Origin: Acidilobus saccharovorans 345-15
Lineage (GTDB): Archaea > Thermoproteota > Thermoprotei_A > Sulfolobales > Acidilobaceae
Assembly (NCBI RefSeq): GCF_000144915.1
Contig: NC_014374.1
Coordinates: 868,001 to 932,000 of the forward strand
DNA length: 64,000 nucleotides
Direction of reading: 5' to 3'
The notes below the pieces were generated by a model, which saw only the letters and a list, made by a program, of their open reading frames with translations, had not been told where the DNA came from and did no database searches. The position numbers were made by a program, and so were the translations under genes. Below, one piece after another: positions 24,272 through 32,963 of this stretch. Numbering within the stretch: the stretch's first letter is position 1; each line of letters opens with the position of its first letter.

Positions 24272-25663
24272 TCAGAAGACCTGCTTTACCTTAACTACAG
24301 CGGTGCTCCTGTCCGGGGTCCAGGACAGCTCCACCAGCAGGCTTCCGGGCCCAGTTATGCCCTTGCTCTCGAGCTCCTTCTCCGTGGCCTCAAGCCCCTG
24401 CTCCTCGCTGTCGGCAGGCCCCACTACTACTGGCACTGTGCCCCAGAGCAGCGAGAGCTGCCTGGCCAGCTGAGTCGTGGGCACGCCCACGTATATCGAT
24501 GTGCCCGGCCTGAACGCTGATATTAGCCTGGCGACGTCAAAGTCATGGGCGTAGACCACCACCGAAGCGCCAACGTTCTGTGCCATCTCCACCACTCCCC
24601 TCGATATCCTGCTCTCCAGGCTTGACGTCAGCTGGTCGACGCGCCTGGGCCTCACGTTCTTGTTAGCCTCCTCTATTACCCTGCTCAGCCACGAGACCAC
24701 CTCGGCAGGGTACTTACCTATGGAGGTCTCCGAGGTCACCAGGAAGCCGTCGACCCCCTCCTCAATGCCTGCGTAGACGTCGGAGATCTCGCCCCTGGTG
24801 GGCAGGGGCCTCTCTATCATGCTCATGAATATCTCCGTTGCCAGTATCACCGGCTTCAGCTTCCTCCTGGCGGCCTCTATTATCCTCCTCTGAATTACCG
24901 GTATGTCCTCGAGTGGGAAGTGCATGCCCAGGTCCCCCCTGGCCACGACTATGCCGTCCACTACGTCAAGTATGGAGTCTATGTTGTTGACCCCGCTAGG
25001 CGTCTCTATCTTTGCCAGCAGCTTCACGTCCTTAGCTCCAGCGTCGCTCAGGGCCTTCCTTATGATCTCCACATGCCTGGCGCTCCTGACAAAGCTGGCC
25101 ATAACGTAGTCGAAGTTGTTGGCAGCTATGAACTTCATGTTCTGCAGGTCCTTCTCAGTAACCGGGGGCAGGTCATATTCCTTGCCGGCCAGCACGACAC
25201 CTTTCCTTGGCTCCAGCCTCTGGCCGCTTATCACCCTGAGCGTGGCGGAGTCCCTCTCTATGTCCTCCACGGAGAGCACGACCTTACCATCGTCCACGAG
25301 CACCCTGTCGCCCCTCTCAAGGGATGCGAAGAAGGCCCTGTTGTCAACAGGTATGCCCTCGCCCTGGGCGTCCTTGTACTTAAACCTGACCTGCTGCCCT
25401 GGAGCTATGTCGACCCCCTGGAACTCGCCCAGCCTGACCCTCGGCCCCTCAAGGTCCGCTACCTTGGCTACGTGAACCCCGAGCTCCTGGGACGCCTTGT
25501 CTATAAGCTCAAGGAACGTGGCCCACTGCTTCTCATCGCCGTGGCTCATGTTTATCCTGAAGCCGTCGGCCCCCGCGGACATCATCCTCCTTACTATGGC
25601 GTAGTCAAGCGTCGAGGGACCCATGGTAACCATTATCTTGGCTAGCCTTTTCACGTGCGGCAC
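24272..25663 (-). CDS. pyk: Pyruvate kinase
   Basis: Transfers phosphate from phosphoenolpyruvate to ADP, the last glycolytic step. Motifs in order: MGPSTLDYAIVRRMMSAGADGFRINMSHG (substrate and ADP site, residues 13-41), LLAKIETPSG (metal Glu), VVARGDLGMHFPLEDIP and TSETSIGKYPAEVV. The 463-aa length has the full C-terminal domain. GTG or ATG at 25663 gives MPHVKRLAKIMVTMGPS. Confidence 0.95.
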   Translation of the reverse strand: MPHVKRLAKIMVTMGPSTLDYAIVRRMMSAGADGFRINMSHGDEKQWATFLELIDKASQELGVHVAKVADLEGPRVRLGEFQGVDIAPGQQVRFKYKDAQGEGIPVDNRAFFASLERGDRVLVDDGKVVLSVEDIERDSATLRVISGQRLEPRKGVVLAGKEYDLPPVTEKDLQNMKFIAANNFDYVMASFVRSARHVEIIRKALSDAGAKDVKLLAKIETPSGVNNIDSILDVVDGIVVARGDLGMHFPLEDIPVIQRRIIEAARRKLKPVILATEIFMSMIERPLPTRGEISDVYAGIEEGVDGFLVTSETSIGKYPAEVVSWLSRVIEEANKNVRPRRVDQLTSSLESRISRGVVEMAQNVGASVVVYAHDFDVARLISAFRPGTSIYVGVPTTQLARQLSLLWGTVPVVVGPADSEEQGLEATEKELESKGITGPGSLLVELSWTPDRSTAVVKVKQVF

Positions 25664-25714
25664 CCAGTAGCCCTGACCGGCTAGGGAATATTAGCTCAAG
25701 CTATTCATGTGATG

Positions 25715-26272
25715 CTAAATTATGCCGTGTTCCCGGAGCCTCCTAAGTATAACTTGCCTCTCGTCGAACTCGCCCGCGAGCTCCTCAACCCTGCCCCTGT
25801 CCACCCTCAGCCTGCCGCCCTTCACAAGACCCCCTATTTCTTTCAGGGCTTCCTCGTCCTGTTCCCTGCCAGCCCTGGCCTTAAGCACCAGGTAGTGCTC
25901 CACGCCTATGGACTTCACCTTGACGCCCTCCACCTCAACCCTCCTTGCGCTGGATATGAAGTCCTCGGGCACATAGAAGTCATAAAGGTTGTCATAGAGC
26001 TCCACCGGCACCTCCTCGCCCTCCACTAGCATAGTTATCCTGGGGGTGCCGAGCCACGTCTGCCCGTAGTCCCACGAGTTGGCTTCAGCCATAGCACGGT
26101 ACGCGTCCTCGTTATCTATCACGTTGGGGGACTCTGCGAAGAGGTCCACGTCGTCGCCTAGGTCGCTCGCGCCTACCGCTATTGCTATGACGCTGCCCCC
26201 TATCAGCGTGAACTTGACGTTGTTAGACGTGAGCATCCTTATTGCCTGGGCGAAGGCCTTCCTGCTGACCAC
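25715..26272 (-). CDS. Nucleotidyltransferase-fold protein
   Basis: A 185-aa protein with LIGGSVIAIAVG followed by LGDDVDLF, the GG/GS and D-x-D metal pattern of minimal nucleotidyltransferases (Pol beta superfamily). The later IGVEHYLVLKARAGREQDEEAL helix is also common in AbiEii/MNT-like proteins. The target is unknown. No toxin-antitoxin partner (HEPN gene) is adjacent, so a role in such a pair is not supported here. Confidence 0.65.
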   Translation of the reverse strand: MVSRKAFAQAIRMLTSNNVKFTLIGGSVIAIAVGASDLGDDVDLFAESPNVIDNEDAYRAMAEANSWDYGQTWLGTPRITMLVEGEEVPVELYDNLYDFYVPEDFISSARRVEVEGVKVKSIGVEHYLVLKARAGREQDEEALKEIGGLVKGGRLRVDRGRVEELAGEFDERQVILRRLREHGII

Positions 26273-26410
26273 CTTGCCCTACCTCACGACATACTCCCTT
26301 GGGGACCTTAAAGTAACTTAATGAACTCTGCTGCAAGGACCTTAACGTTGCCGAAGCCAGCTGTCCTGGGTGGAAGCGATAAAAGGGCCTCGTAACAAGT
26401 TAGCACACGA

Positions 26411-26494
26411 GCCGGGGTGGCCGAGCGGTCCAAGGCGACGGGCTCGAGACCCGTTACCCGCAAGGGTGCGTGGGTTCAAATCCCACCCCCGGCG
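26411..26494 (+). tRNA. tRNA-Ser (anticodon CGA)
   Basis: Class II tRNA with a long variable arm. Acceptor GCCGGGG pairs with CCCCGGC; the anticodon loop CTCGAGA carries CGA; the variable arm runs TTACCCGCAAGGGTGC; the T arm is GTGGG-TTCAAAT-CCCAC. Discriminator G, as expected for Ser. No intron and no encoded CCA. Confidence 0.95.
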
Positions 26495-26557
26495 TCATGA
26501 GGGCCCACGGGGCCTGAATCCTAAAGCTTAAATGTATGGAGGGATCACACCCACCAT

Positions 26558-26634
26558 GGGGCCGTAGTCCAGCTTGGTAAGATGCGAGGCTTGGGCCCTC
26601 GTGATCCCGGGTTCAAATCCCGGCGGCCCCACCA
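26558..26634 (+). tRNA. tRNA-Pro (anticodon UGG), CCA encoded
   Basis: Acceptor GGGGCCG pairs with CGGCCCC; anticodon arm CGAGG-CTTGGGC-CCTCG carries TGG; T arm CCGGG-TTCAAAT-CCCGG. Discriminator A at 26631 is followed directly by CCA (26632-26634). A TTAAAT-type promoter element lies about 30 bases upstream. Confidence 0.94.
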
Positions 26635-26804
26635 CCTCACCTTCAGCCATGAAAGGTCTGTAGTCAGGAGCACCACATAGGTTGCCGCAGTCGCTAGTTT
26701 TATTAAACAATAAAATAGTTATAAAGTTATTTATATGAGCTTAATTGATATATTTAATTACTTGATAAAAACGTTTAAACAAAATCGTTTTACTTAAAAG
26801 TTTT
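26635..26804. other. A/T-rich promoter region of doxDA
   Basis: The 170 bases between tRNA-Pro and doxD become strongly A/T-rich from about 26700. They hold several TATA-like elements, including TTTAAAC at 26774-26780, which is about 28 bases before the doxD GTG. AAAACG (26768-26773) and CGTTTT (26786-26791) form a 6-bp inverted repeat around that element, a possible operator. Confidence 0.4.
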
Positions 26805-27335
26805 GTGAGATATATGAGCAGGAGCGTTGAGACCACACAGATGTATCTTCCTATACTCCGCGTGACCCTTGGCTTCATGTTCTTCTCGGCCTTCGTGAGG
26901 AGAACCATAAACGTCCCAGACAAGCTGAACCCTCACTCCTCGGCCTACGTCGGAGGCAAACTGATAACGTTTCTGCCCCACGCGTGGGCACCAATAAGGG
27001 GCACCCTTGAATACGTGCTCCTGCACCCAGCCCTCCTTTATGAGTTCCTGATATTCTTCACAGCTATGGAGGCGCTCTTCGGCCTCCTGATGATGCTTGG
27101 CCTGTTCACCAGGCTCTCGGGCCTTGTGCTCGCTCTGCTCTCGTGGGGCATAGGGCTAGGGGCGGGCTGGCTGGGGCCCACGTGCGTTGACGAGTGGCAG
27201 ATAGCAGTGGTCGAGGGAGCTGCGGCCTTCATGTTCATCTTCACTGGAAGCAGGTGGCTCTCGCTGGACCAGCTGCTCTCAAGCAGGTTCCCGCAGGGCC
27301 TGAAGGTAGGTAAAATGTACATACCGCTGTGGTGA
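26805..27335 (+). CDS. doxD: DoxD-like subunit of thiosulfate:quinone oxidoreductase
   Basis: A 176-aa membrane protein with four helices. The sequence [18 protein letters not shown] and the later [38 protein letters not shown] region are typical of DoxD. In Acidianus, DoxD and DoxA form an enzyme that oxidises thiosulfate to tetrathionate and passes electrons to quinone. The doxA-like gene follows after 3 bases. Start is GTG 26805 or ATG 26814. Confidence 0.85.
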   Translation: MRYMSRSVETTQMYLPILRVTLGFMFFSAFVRRTINVPDKLNPHSSAYVGGKLITFLPHAWAPIRGTLEYVLLHPALLYEFLIFFTAMEALFGLLMMLGLFTRLSGLVLALLSWGIGLGAGWLGPTCVDEWQIAVVEGAAAFMFIFTGSRWLSLDQLLSSRFPQGLKVGKMYIPLW

Positions 27336-27338
27336 GGG

Positions 27339-27866
27339 GTGAGCTTCATGAGCGTCTCAGTTAAGGCCATGGAGGCTATAGCCGTAGTAGCCTTCATCTT
27401 CGTCACTGGGGTTACCCTTGCAATGTACCAGATAAACTTCGGCGGCCTGAGCCACCTCGTGAACTACTCCAAGACTCCGGCCTACGAGCTCTACGGGACC
27501 AGGCTCTACGAGAACGGCACCCTCTTCCTCCAGGTAGCCAGGGTAGCGGGGCCTGACACCTACGGCGGATTCATATCGCTTGTCCAGGTGCTCTACCCTA
27601 ACGGCACCGTGCTTTACCAGTGGAATGAAAGCCAGCTGGCTCACATACCCTCAAGCGATATAACCAACAAGTACGACCTGCCTGGGCACTTAACCCACTC
27701 AACGGGCTTCGCCCTTGAAGTACCCCTAGGGCAGAACTCAACGATCATCCTTCAGATGCCCATGCATGTGAAGCCGGGCAACTACATAGTTAGGGTTTAT
27801 GACGTGGACGGACAGGACTCTGCCTATGGTATAACATTCCAGGTTGAAGTGATGGCGCAGGGCTGA
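27339..27866 (+). CDS. doxA: DoxA-like subunit of thiosulfate:quinone oxidoreductase
   Basis: A 175-aa protein with one N-terminal membrane helix ([18 protein letters not shown]) and an extracytoplasmic beta-rich domain with several N-glycosylation sequons and the closing [25 protein letters not shown]. This matches the DoxA layout. It is directly downstream of doxD in one transcription unit, with a GGGGTGAG ribosome-binding site before the start. Confidence 0.82.
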   Translation: MSFMSVSVKAMEAIAVVAFIFVTGVTLAMYQINFGGLSHLVNYSKTPAYELYGTRLYENGTLFLQVARVAGPDTYGGFISLVQVLYPNGTVLYQWNESQLAHIPSSDITNKYDLPGHLTHSTGFALEVPLGQNSTIILQMPMHVKPGNYIVRVYDVDGQDSAYGITFQVEVMAQG

Positions 27867-27941
27867 GAACCAGGCTCATAACTGTAATACTATTAATAAA
27901 AAGAGACCGCAAGAGAATTACTTTAAGATAGATTATTATTA

Positions 27942-27990
27942 CCTTACTTTTTAGTGTTTTAGTTTTGTTCTGTTTTGTTCCAGTTCGTTC
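27942..27990 (+). terminator. T-rich terminator after doxDA
   Basis: Several T runs (CTTTTTAG, GTTTTAG, GTTTTGTTC) follow the doxA stop by about 80 bases. Positions 27961-27990 are three imperfect 10-base tandem repeats (AGTTTTGTTC, TGTTTTGTTC, CAGTTCGTTC). Oligo-T tracts without a stem are the usual archaeal termination signal. Confidence 0.4.
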
Positions 27991-28119
27991 TAGAGGTCTC
28001 GTCAAAGCCCCATCAGCGTTTCGCGCCTACGTTTAGCTGTTAAACTTCGTGGAATCGTTGCAGCGATAAGCTATTTCTCAGATCAACATAAAAACGCCGC
28101 GTACAAGGTAACTTTTGAC

Positions 28120-28794
28120 GTGATTGACTTGAACCTGAAGGTGCTGGCGGCGGTCGCCGCCGTGATAGCGATAGCGGTCATTGGCAGTCTTTACTACTTT
28201 ATTGTCATAAGGCACCCAGCAACGCAGCCCTCAAGCAGCACCAGCCTAGGGCAACTGCTCTCAGCCAAGCCTGGCGCCGTTAACTCAAGCGAGCTCTCCT
28301 CGCTCTTGGGAGGCAACTGGACGATGCTGGGCAACAGCTCCTTTGTAGCCGTCGTGAACTTAAAGAAGGGTCAGCTGGACGTTGGATACCTCAACGGCAC
28401 CAGCAAGACCCTGAACCTGAGCAATGGACTTGAGCTCATAGGCCCAACTGGCCAAGCCAACGGCGGCTACCCCCTCTGGGTCACAGGGTACTTCTACTAC
28501 TCTAAGGTGTCGCCTAACACAACTTACCAGCTGGGCATAGAGGTCTTCAGGGCGACTAACTCCACTCAGATAAACTGGACCATGAGCGCTGTGGAGGGCC
28601 ACTTTAATATCGCGCCTCAGACCGCTGACGGCATAACCTATGTCGTAGTCCAGCCCTACGCGCCTGTCTATAACATAACCTTCGTGTACGCATCGTATAG
28701 GTCTACCTACCTCATTATAGTGATTAGCCTCTCAAACGCCAGTAAGGGGCAGCTAGTGCAGGTCACCGCGGCGGCCGCCAAGAGCATTGGGTAA
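28120..28794 (+). CDS. Membrane-anchored extracytoplasmic protein of unknown function
   Basis: A 224-aa protein with one N-terminal membrane helix (KVLAAVAAVIAIAVIGSLYYFIV), then a Ser-rich linker and a beta-rich domain with about ten N-x-S/T sequons. No known family is recognised. The codon use is ordinary for the window. It lies downstream of the doxDA terminator with its own A/T-rich leader region (about 28086-28106). Confidence 0.7.
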   Translation: MIDLNLKVLAAVAAVIAIAVIGSLYYFIVIRHPATQPSSSTSLGQLLSAKPGAVNSSELSSLLGGNWTMLGNSSFVAVVNLKKGQLDVGYLNGTSKTLNLSNGLELIGPTGQANGGYPLWVTGYFYYSKVSPNTTYQLGIEVFRATNSTQINWTMSAVEGHFNIAPQTADGITYVVVQPYAPVYNITFVYASYRSTYLIIVISLSNASKGQLVQVTAAAAKSIG

Positions 28795-28848
28795 AACCGC
28801 CGCGAGACGGGCTTTAGCCTCTCCCAAAACATTTGTTTAGGCCTGGAG

Positions 28849-29490
28849 GTGTCCCCGGTGAGCCTTGATAACAAGAAGGCCTCCTACGACGACATAGCGG
28901 AGAGGGTGAGGAACTGCAAGGCCTGCCCGCTCCACAGGCTGAGGACTAACGCGGTGCCAGGGGAGGGGAACCTCAGCGCAAAGATTATGCTGGTTGGTGA
29001 GGCCCCGGGGAAGAACGAGGACGAGCAGGGAAGGCCCTTCGTGGGCGCCGCTGGGCAGCTCCTTAGCTCATTGCTTGAGCAGGCGGGCCTCAGGAGGCAG
29101 GACGTCTACATAACTAACGTCGTAAAGTGCCGCCCGCCGAACAACAGGACTCCAACGGAGGACGAGGTGGCCGCATGCATAGGGTTCCTGAAGGAGGAGA
29201 TATCGCTAGTCAGGCCTAAGGTTATAGTGGCCCTTGGCAACACCGCCGGCTCCGCCCTCATGTCCCTTGCGGGAAAGCAGTGGAGGGGGGTCACAGCCGA
29301 GAGGGGGAGGAAGGTGAAGGTCTCCATAGGGGGCGTTGAACTAACTGTTATACCGACCTATCACCCTGCTGCGGCACTCTACAAGCCGGACCTAAAGGAT
29401 TACCTGGCAAAGGACATCAAGGAGGCTGCTGAGGAGGCGGAGGAGCCTGCGAGGGCGAGGAAGACTCTGCTTGACTTCATGGGCGGCTGA
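28849..29490 (+). CDS. Family 4 uracil-DNA glycosylase (Fe-S)
   Basis: Removes uracil from deaminated DNA. The catalytic motif GEAPGKNEDEQGRPFVGAAG starts near residue 49 and the second motif is TYHPAAAL. Four Cys ligands of the [4Fe-4S] cluster are seen: CKACPLH (two), KCRPPNN and AACIG. Length 213 aa is normal. The last 14 bases overlap the convergent S16 protease gene. A family 5 enzyme is encoded at 37963-38697, so two UDG types occur within 10 kb. Confidence 0.95.
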   Translation: MSPVSLDNKKASYDDIAERVRNCKACPLHRLRTNAVPGEGNLSAKIMLVGEAPGKNEDEQGRPFVGAAGQLLSSLLEQAGLRRQDVYITNVVKCRPPNNRTPTEDEVAACIGFLKEEISLVRPKVIVALGNTAGSALMSLAGKQWRGVTAERGRKVKVSIGGVELTVIPTYHPAAALYKPDLKDYLAKDIKEAAEEAEEPARARKTLLDFMGG

Positions 29491-31381
29491 CGCTCCTTAT
29501 GTAATTCTTATATGACCTCAGCGAGATGGCCGCCACTGCCATGGCGCCCACAGCCATGGCGGCGAGCACGAGGGCCAGCGTCGCGCCCAGGCTGGGGCCT
29601 GACTGCGATGTGCTTACGGCCTGAGGCTCGCCGCCGCTGTAGCCTACAGCCCCTATGTACCACACCAGCTCGTCGACCACGGCGCTCTCCATTATGTAGA
29701 TAGCGTCCTGCGGGTCCGAGGGCATCAACGTGGTGGCATAGCTCATGTATGAGGCGTCAAGTGAGCTGCTGAGCCCCCTCATCGACAGCGCGGAGCCCAG
29801 CAGGGAGTACTCCATCTCGAGCTCCCTCGCGTAAGCGCTGATAACAGCTGGGTTTGAGAAGCTCTGAGTCTCTATGAATATGACGTTAAGGGCGTTGGTG
29901 AGGGCGTCCTCATAGACACCTATGGCCGCCAGGTAATACCCCTGTGAGAGCATGTGATCGCCTTCACTGACGAGGAAGCTGAGGTCGTTCTCCATGGACT
30001 GCAGCACCTGGGCGTCCGCTATGTCCCCTACACTCTCAAACTCCTGTACATAGTAACTTATCAGAGAATTAGCATACCTTATCGCCGTGTCAGTAAAGGC
30101 TCCCACGGAGCTTGCAGTTGAGGCGACGAACTGAGGGGATATCAGGGGGCCTGTCCCCCTGGTAGCGTTGGCCGCAATCAGCCAGCCTATGGCGCTCTGT
30201 ATCCTTGCCTTGGCCACCCCAAGGTAGTAGGCCGGCAGGTAAGCGCCGCTGACGTTTACCTCCTGGGATATACTTGAGGCGTAGCCCGCGTAGTATATGG
30301 AGTCGGCCAGCCTCGCAAAGGCGGTCGCCGCGAGTTCGTCATATGCGAGCCCGTTAGAGCTGTTGGTATAAGCTACGGCCTGAGCTATTAGGCTCTCGGC
30401 TTCAGATGTTATGGCGCTCGACTGGGATGAGAAGAACTGGGAGAGCCCCTCCCCAGACTGGTAGGCCCTGTAGGCCCAAACTGTGTAGTTGGCTGCCAGG
30501 GCATTGATGTAAGCCGTGAACGCGTAGCTGGCGGCCGCGTATGAGAGAGTCTTGAGGAACTTCTCGGCCAGGCCTATATCCTGCTCACTTGCATTTATGT
30601 AACCTTCCACCTCCCCCTGAAGGGGCTGCGGCTCATCAAACAGGTTCACGCCGTGCAGGAGCGAGGTGGACTCATTTATGAAGCCCGTGGCGACGTTCTC
30701 CATCACTGCGTTAAACATGGGCAGGGGCTCCACGCTCAGCGTTACATTGAACCTGTACGAGTGAAGGACCTTAACGAGGGCGTCCACTATGCCGGCCACG
30801 GGCACCTGGTCCGTGTCGTTGCACGACGCTATGCCAGTTTCAAGGTTGCCCACCGGGTACACTATTCCAAGGCCATTGCTGCTCGCCGCCTCGCACTTGT
30901 AGGGAAGCCCTCCTATGGGGCCTGAGAGGCCCGAGGGCGACACCGCCCCCGTTATGGCGAACCTGTGGAGGTACGTGTCGTTTAGGCCCGTGGCCAAAGT
31001 GTAGACTGCAAGCATCACGCCAAAACTGCCGCTCGGCCCAGATATCTGGCCGCTCACATTTATGTGAACGTTGAGGTTGTAGTACCTCCAGTTCAGGCCA
31101 GCGTAAGTCATGGCTACCATGAACGCTGTCTCCATACTGTAAAGCGTTGACGGCTGCGCTGGTCCCGTGTTGTCGCTCACCGTGACCTGGCCGCTGCCCG
31201 GGTAGGACAGAGTTATTGTCGTGTTCGTCACCACCCCGCTTGTGCCCTCCACGGCAGGCAAAAGTATCCAGGTACTCCTGCTCCACGACGCCTGCTGGGC
31301 CCTTGCCACGGAAGGCGACGTGGCAGCTAACGACGCTATTATTATTAGCGACGCCAGCAGGAAGGCCAAGCCTTTGGACAT
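29477..31381 (-). CDS. Secreted membrane-anchored Lon-like (S16) serine protease
   Basis: A signal peptide (GLAFLLASLIIIASLAATSPSVARA) is followed by a Lon-type proteolytic domain. GQISGPSGSFGVML holds the likely nucleophile Ser117, and SGPIGGLPYKCEAAS the general base Lys162, 45 residues on, close to the spacing in Lon. There is no AAA+ domain. A long helical region (about 240-600) follows, then a C-terminal membrane helix (ATLALVLAAMAVGAMAVAAI) with a short basic tail inside. This matches the archaeal secreted S16 group that I remember as COG1750. It probably acts outside the membrane; substrates are unknown. Confidence 0.82.
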   Translation of the reverse strand: MSKGLAFLLASLIIIASLAATSPSVARAQQASWSRSTWILLPAVEGTSGVVTNTTITLSYPGSGQVTVSDNTGPAQPSTLYSMETAFMVAMTYAGLNWRYYNLNVHINVSGQISGPSGSFGVMLAVYTLATGLNDTYLHRFAITGAVSPSGLSGPIGGLPYKCEAASSNGLGIVYPVGNLETGIASCNDTDQVPVAGIVDALVKVLHSYRFNVTLSVEPLPMFNAVMENVATGFINESTSLLHGVNLFDEPQPLQGEVEGYINASEQDIGLAEKFLKTLSYAAASYAFTAYINALAANYTVWAYRAYQSGEGLSQFFSSQSSAITSEAESLIAQAVAYTNSSNGLAYDELAATAFARLADSIYYAGYASSISQEVNVSGAYLPAYYLGVAKARIQSAIGWLIAANATRGTGPLISPQFVASTASSVGAFTDTAIRYANSLISYYVQEFESVGDIADAQVLQSMENDLSFLVSEGDHMLSQGYYLAAIGVYEDALTNALNVIFIETQSFSNPAVISAYARELEMEYSLLGSALSMRGLSSSLDASYMSYATTLMPSDPQDAIYIMESAVVDELVWYIGAVGYSGGEPQAVSTSQSGPSLGATLALVLAAMAVGAMAVAAISLRSYKNYIRSVSRP

Positions 31382-31522
31382 ACTACCCCCTGCAACTGCG
31401 CCTCCTGTAAAGATTATATGCTCTGATTATGTCAACAAGAGGAGCTCATGGAGTTAACCATTGAGCATTACTTTTTAAAGGCCTGAGGACCCTAAACAGG
31501 TGAGCCCGTTAGGTGAGAGGTT

Positions 31523-32053
31523 ATGGGAGGTAGAAAGCAGCCAAAGCTTAAGGAGGCCTCCGTTGACGAGAAGGCAGGGTCAGCCAAGGAGCTCAGGATA
31601 ACGCCTACCCAGGTGGTCACCAAGGACAAGGTGCTCCAGAACCCTAAGCTCATGTCGCTGGTGTACCTGGTCAGCAGGCTGGGCCCCATACACGAGAGGA
31701 CCCTTCACATGATAGTTAGCGAGGTTCAGCAGAAGGGCTTCGACCTGGGCTACCAGTTCTTCAAGGTGGGACAGGACCCCTACAGTCCGGCGCTGAAGAA
31801 CGACGTTGTCGCGCTGCTATATGTTGGCCTTCTTGAGGCGGAGCCCAGGTACAAGAAGCTGGTCGTGAGCTCCTCCGGCAAGGAGGCCCTGGAGAAGGTT
31901 GGCACCCCCAAGGGGCTGCAGGACGTGGTAGAGAGCTCCATACAGGAGCTTAAGGCCAAGAGCTCCATGATGGACGCCAGGATAGATGTAGAGATACGTA
32001 GGGGCGTCGGGGCCCCCAACCGCCGCTCTTCAAGGCTCCCCCTGGGCCTCTGA
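31523..32053 (+). CDS. Conserved-looking crenarchaeal protein, possible winged-helix fold
   Basis: A 176-aa soluble, basic protein. The centre (LMSLVYLVSRLGPIHERTLH, then LKNDVVALLYVGLLEAEP and KKLVVSSSGKEALEK) has the helix-helix-beta-hairpin rhythm of a winged helix, and the tail is rich in Arg and Ser. I cannot name a family. ATG 31523 is preceded by GTGAGAGGT, a good ribosome-binding site, and by TTTTTAAA at 31471-31478, so this mRNA has a short leader. Confidence 0.65.
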   Translation: MGGRKQPKLKEASVDEKAGSAKELRITPTQVVTKDKVLQNPKLMSLVYLVSRLGPIHERTLHMIVSEVQQKGFDLGYQFFKVGQDPYSPALKNDVVALLYVGLLEAEPRYKKLVVSSSGKEALEKVGTPKGLQDVVESSIQELKAKSSMMDARIDVEIRRGVGAPNRRSSRLPLGL

Positions 32054-32197
32054 GCCTTATATTATAGAGCTAGTTCGACCTTCTTGCGCTGTTGTCGCAC
32101 TCAGGCGGGATGTAGGAACTTCCCAGGCATTTATAAGGCGTAAGGCCCACGAAGGGTTTCTAACACCCCAATTAGCTTGATGGCCTAGCAAGCCACG

Positions 32198-32599
32198 GTG
32201 CGGCTGTTGCCCAGTTATGTACACCTGCTGGGGAAAGAGACCAGAAGGAAGATCATAGAACTGATGGCCTCAGGAAGGGGCGTGAGGCAGCTGGCAGAAG
32301 AGCTAGGCGTGACGCCGGCAGCCATAAGCAAGTACCTCAAGGGTGAGACGCACCCATCAGATAGGGTGCTTGAAAGGGCCATAGAGTCCGCGAACCCCGA
32401 GGAGGCCCTGGAGATCTCAAGGATGGTGGCCGCCGAACTCCTTGACGGGATAGACGACTACGTGAACTGGTCCCTGGAGAGGGGGGTCGCAGATCCAAGG
32501 CTCTCAGTTAAGCTCTCAGAGATAGCCGCTAAGATAGGCCTGGCCTCCCTCTCCTCGAGGAGGCTCCCGGAGCAGGTTGACGAGAAGGTTAATCCTTAG
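32198..32599 (+). CDS. HTH transcriptional regulator
   Basis: A 133-aa DNA-binding protein. The helix-turn-helix VRQLAEELGVTPAAISKYLKG lies at about residues 29-49, of Cro/XRE type, and the C-terminal half is a helical region probably used for dimerisation. GTG 32198 is preceded by a leader of about 40 bases carrying a small hairpin (GCTTG 32175-32179 with CAAGC 32189-32193). It overlaps the end of the convergent gene by 11 bases. Targets are unknown. Confidence 0.8.
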   Translation: MRLLPSYVHLLGKETRRKIIELMASGRGVRQLAEELGVTPAAISKYLKGETHPSDRVLERAIESANPEEALEISRMVAAELLDGIDDYVNWSLERGVADPRLSVKLSEIAAKIGLASLSSRRLPEQVDEKVNP

Positions 32600-32963
32600 G
32601 CATCTGGTATCTGGACCTAAGGCCCAGCATCATGAACGACTCGGCCGCCTCCACCAGCCACCCAGCTATTATAAAGAGGAGCCTCTCGACGGCAACATCC
32701 TCGGGCTCCCCCAGGGCCCTTGAGGCAACGCCTGGGTCAACCCTGCCCTGAAACCTGGTCATTATCGCGTCCACCAGCTCAAGGAGGGTCATTGACGGCG
32801 ACGACTTAACCAGGCCCTCAACGAACTTGAAGTCGTCCTCGCTCAGCATGGACTTCTCCACCAGGTCCTCCCTGCCCTCGGCCCTGGCCCTCTCCCAGTA
32901 GAGGAAGAGCGGCGTGTAATCACTAACCACCTTGCCGGTGGCGAAGGGCGGCGCCCTGCTCAA
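32589..32963 (-). CDS. Small protein of unknown function
   Basis: A 124-aa, mostly helical protein with one hydrophobic segment (ERLLFIIAGWLVEAAESFMML) near the C-terminus. Not recognised. It begins within the stop of the metallo-beta-lactamase-fold gene upstream (4-base ATGA-type overlap), so the two are co-transcribed and may be functionally coupled. Confidence 0.6.
   Translation of the reverse strand: MSRAPPFATGKVVSDYTPLFLYWERARAEGREDLVEKSMLSEDDFKFVEGLVKSSPSMTLLELVDAIMTRFQGRVDPGVASRALGEPEDVAVERLLFIIAGWLVEAAESFMMLGLRSRYQMPKD

Noticed and set aside
24920-25645. A 241-codon plus-strand open frame
   Set aside because: It lies wholly antisense to pyruvate kinase, whose motifs are complete. 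High GC leaves long shadow frames.
25715-26272. Toxin-antitoxin nucleotidyltransferase (MNT/HEPN or AbiE pair)
   Set aside because: No HEPN-domain or AbiE partner gene lies next to it; the only neighbours are pyruvate kinase and tRNA genes.
26528-26710. A 60-codon minus-strand frame with VVGPPGFEPGITRAQASHL
   Set aside because: This is the familiar false protein obtained by translating the opposite strand of a tRNA (here tRNA-Pro).
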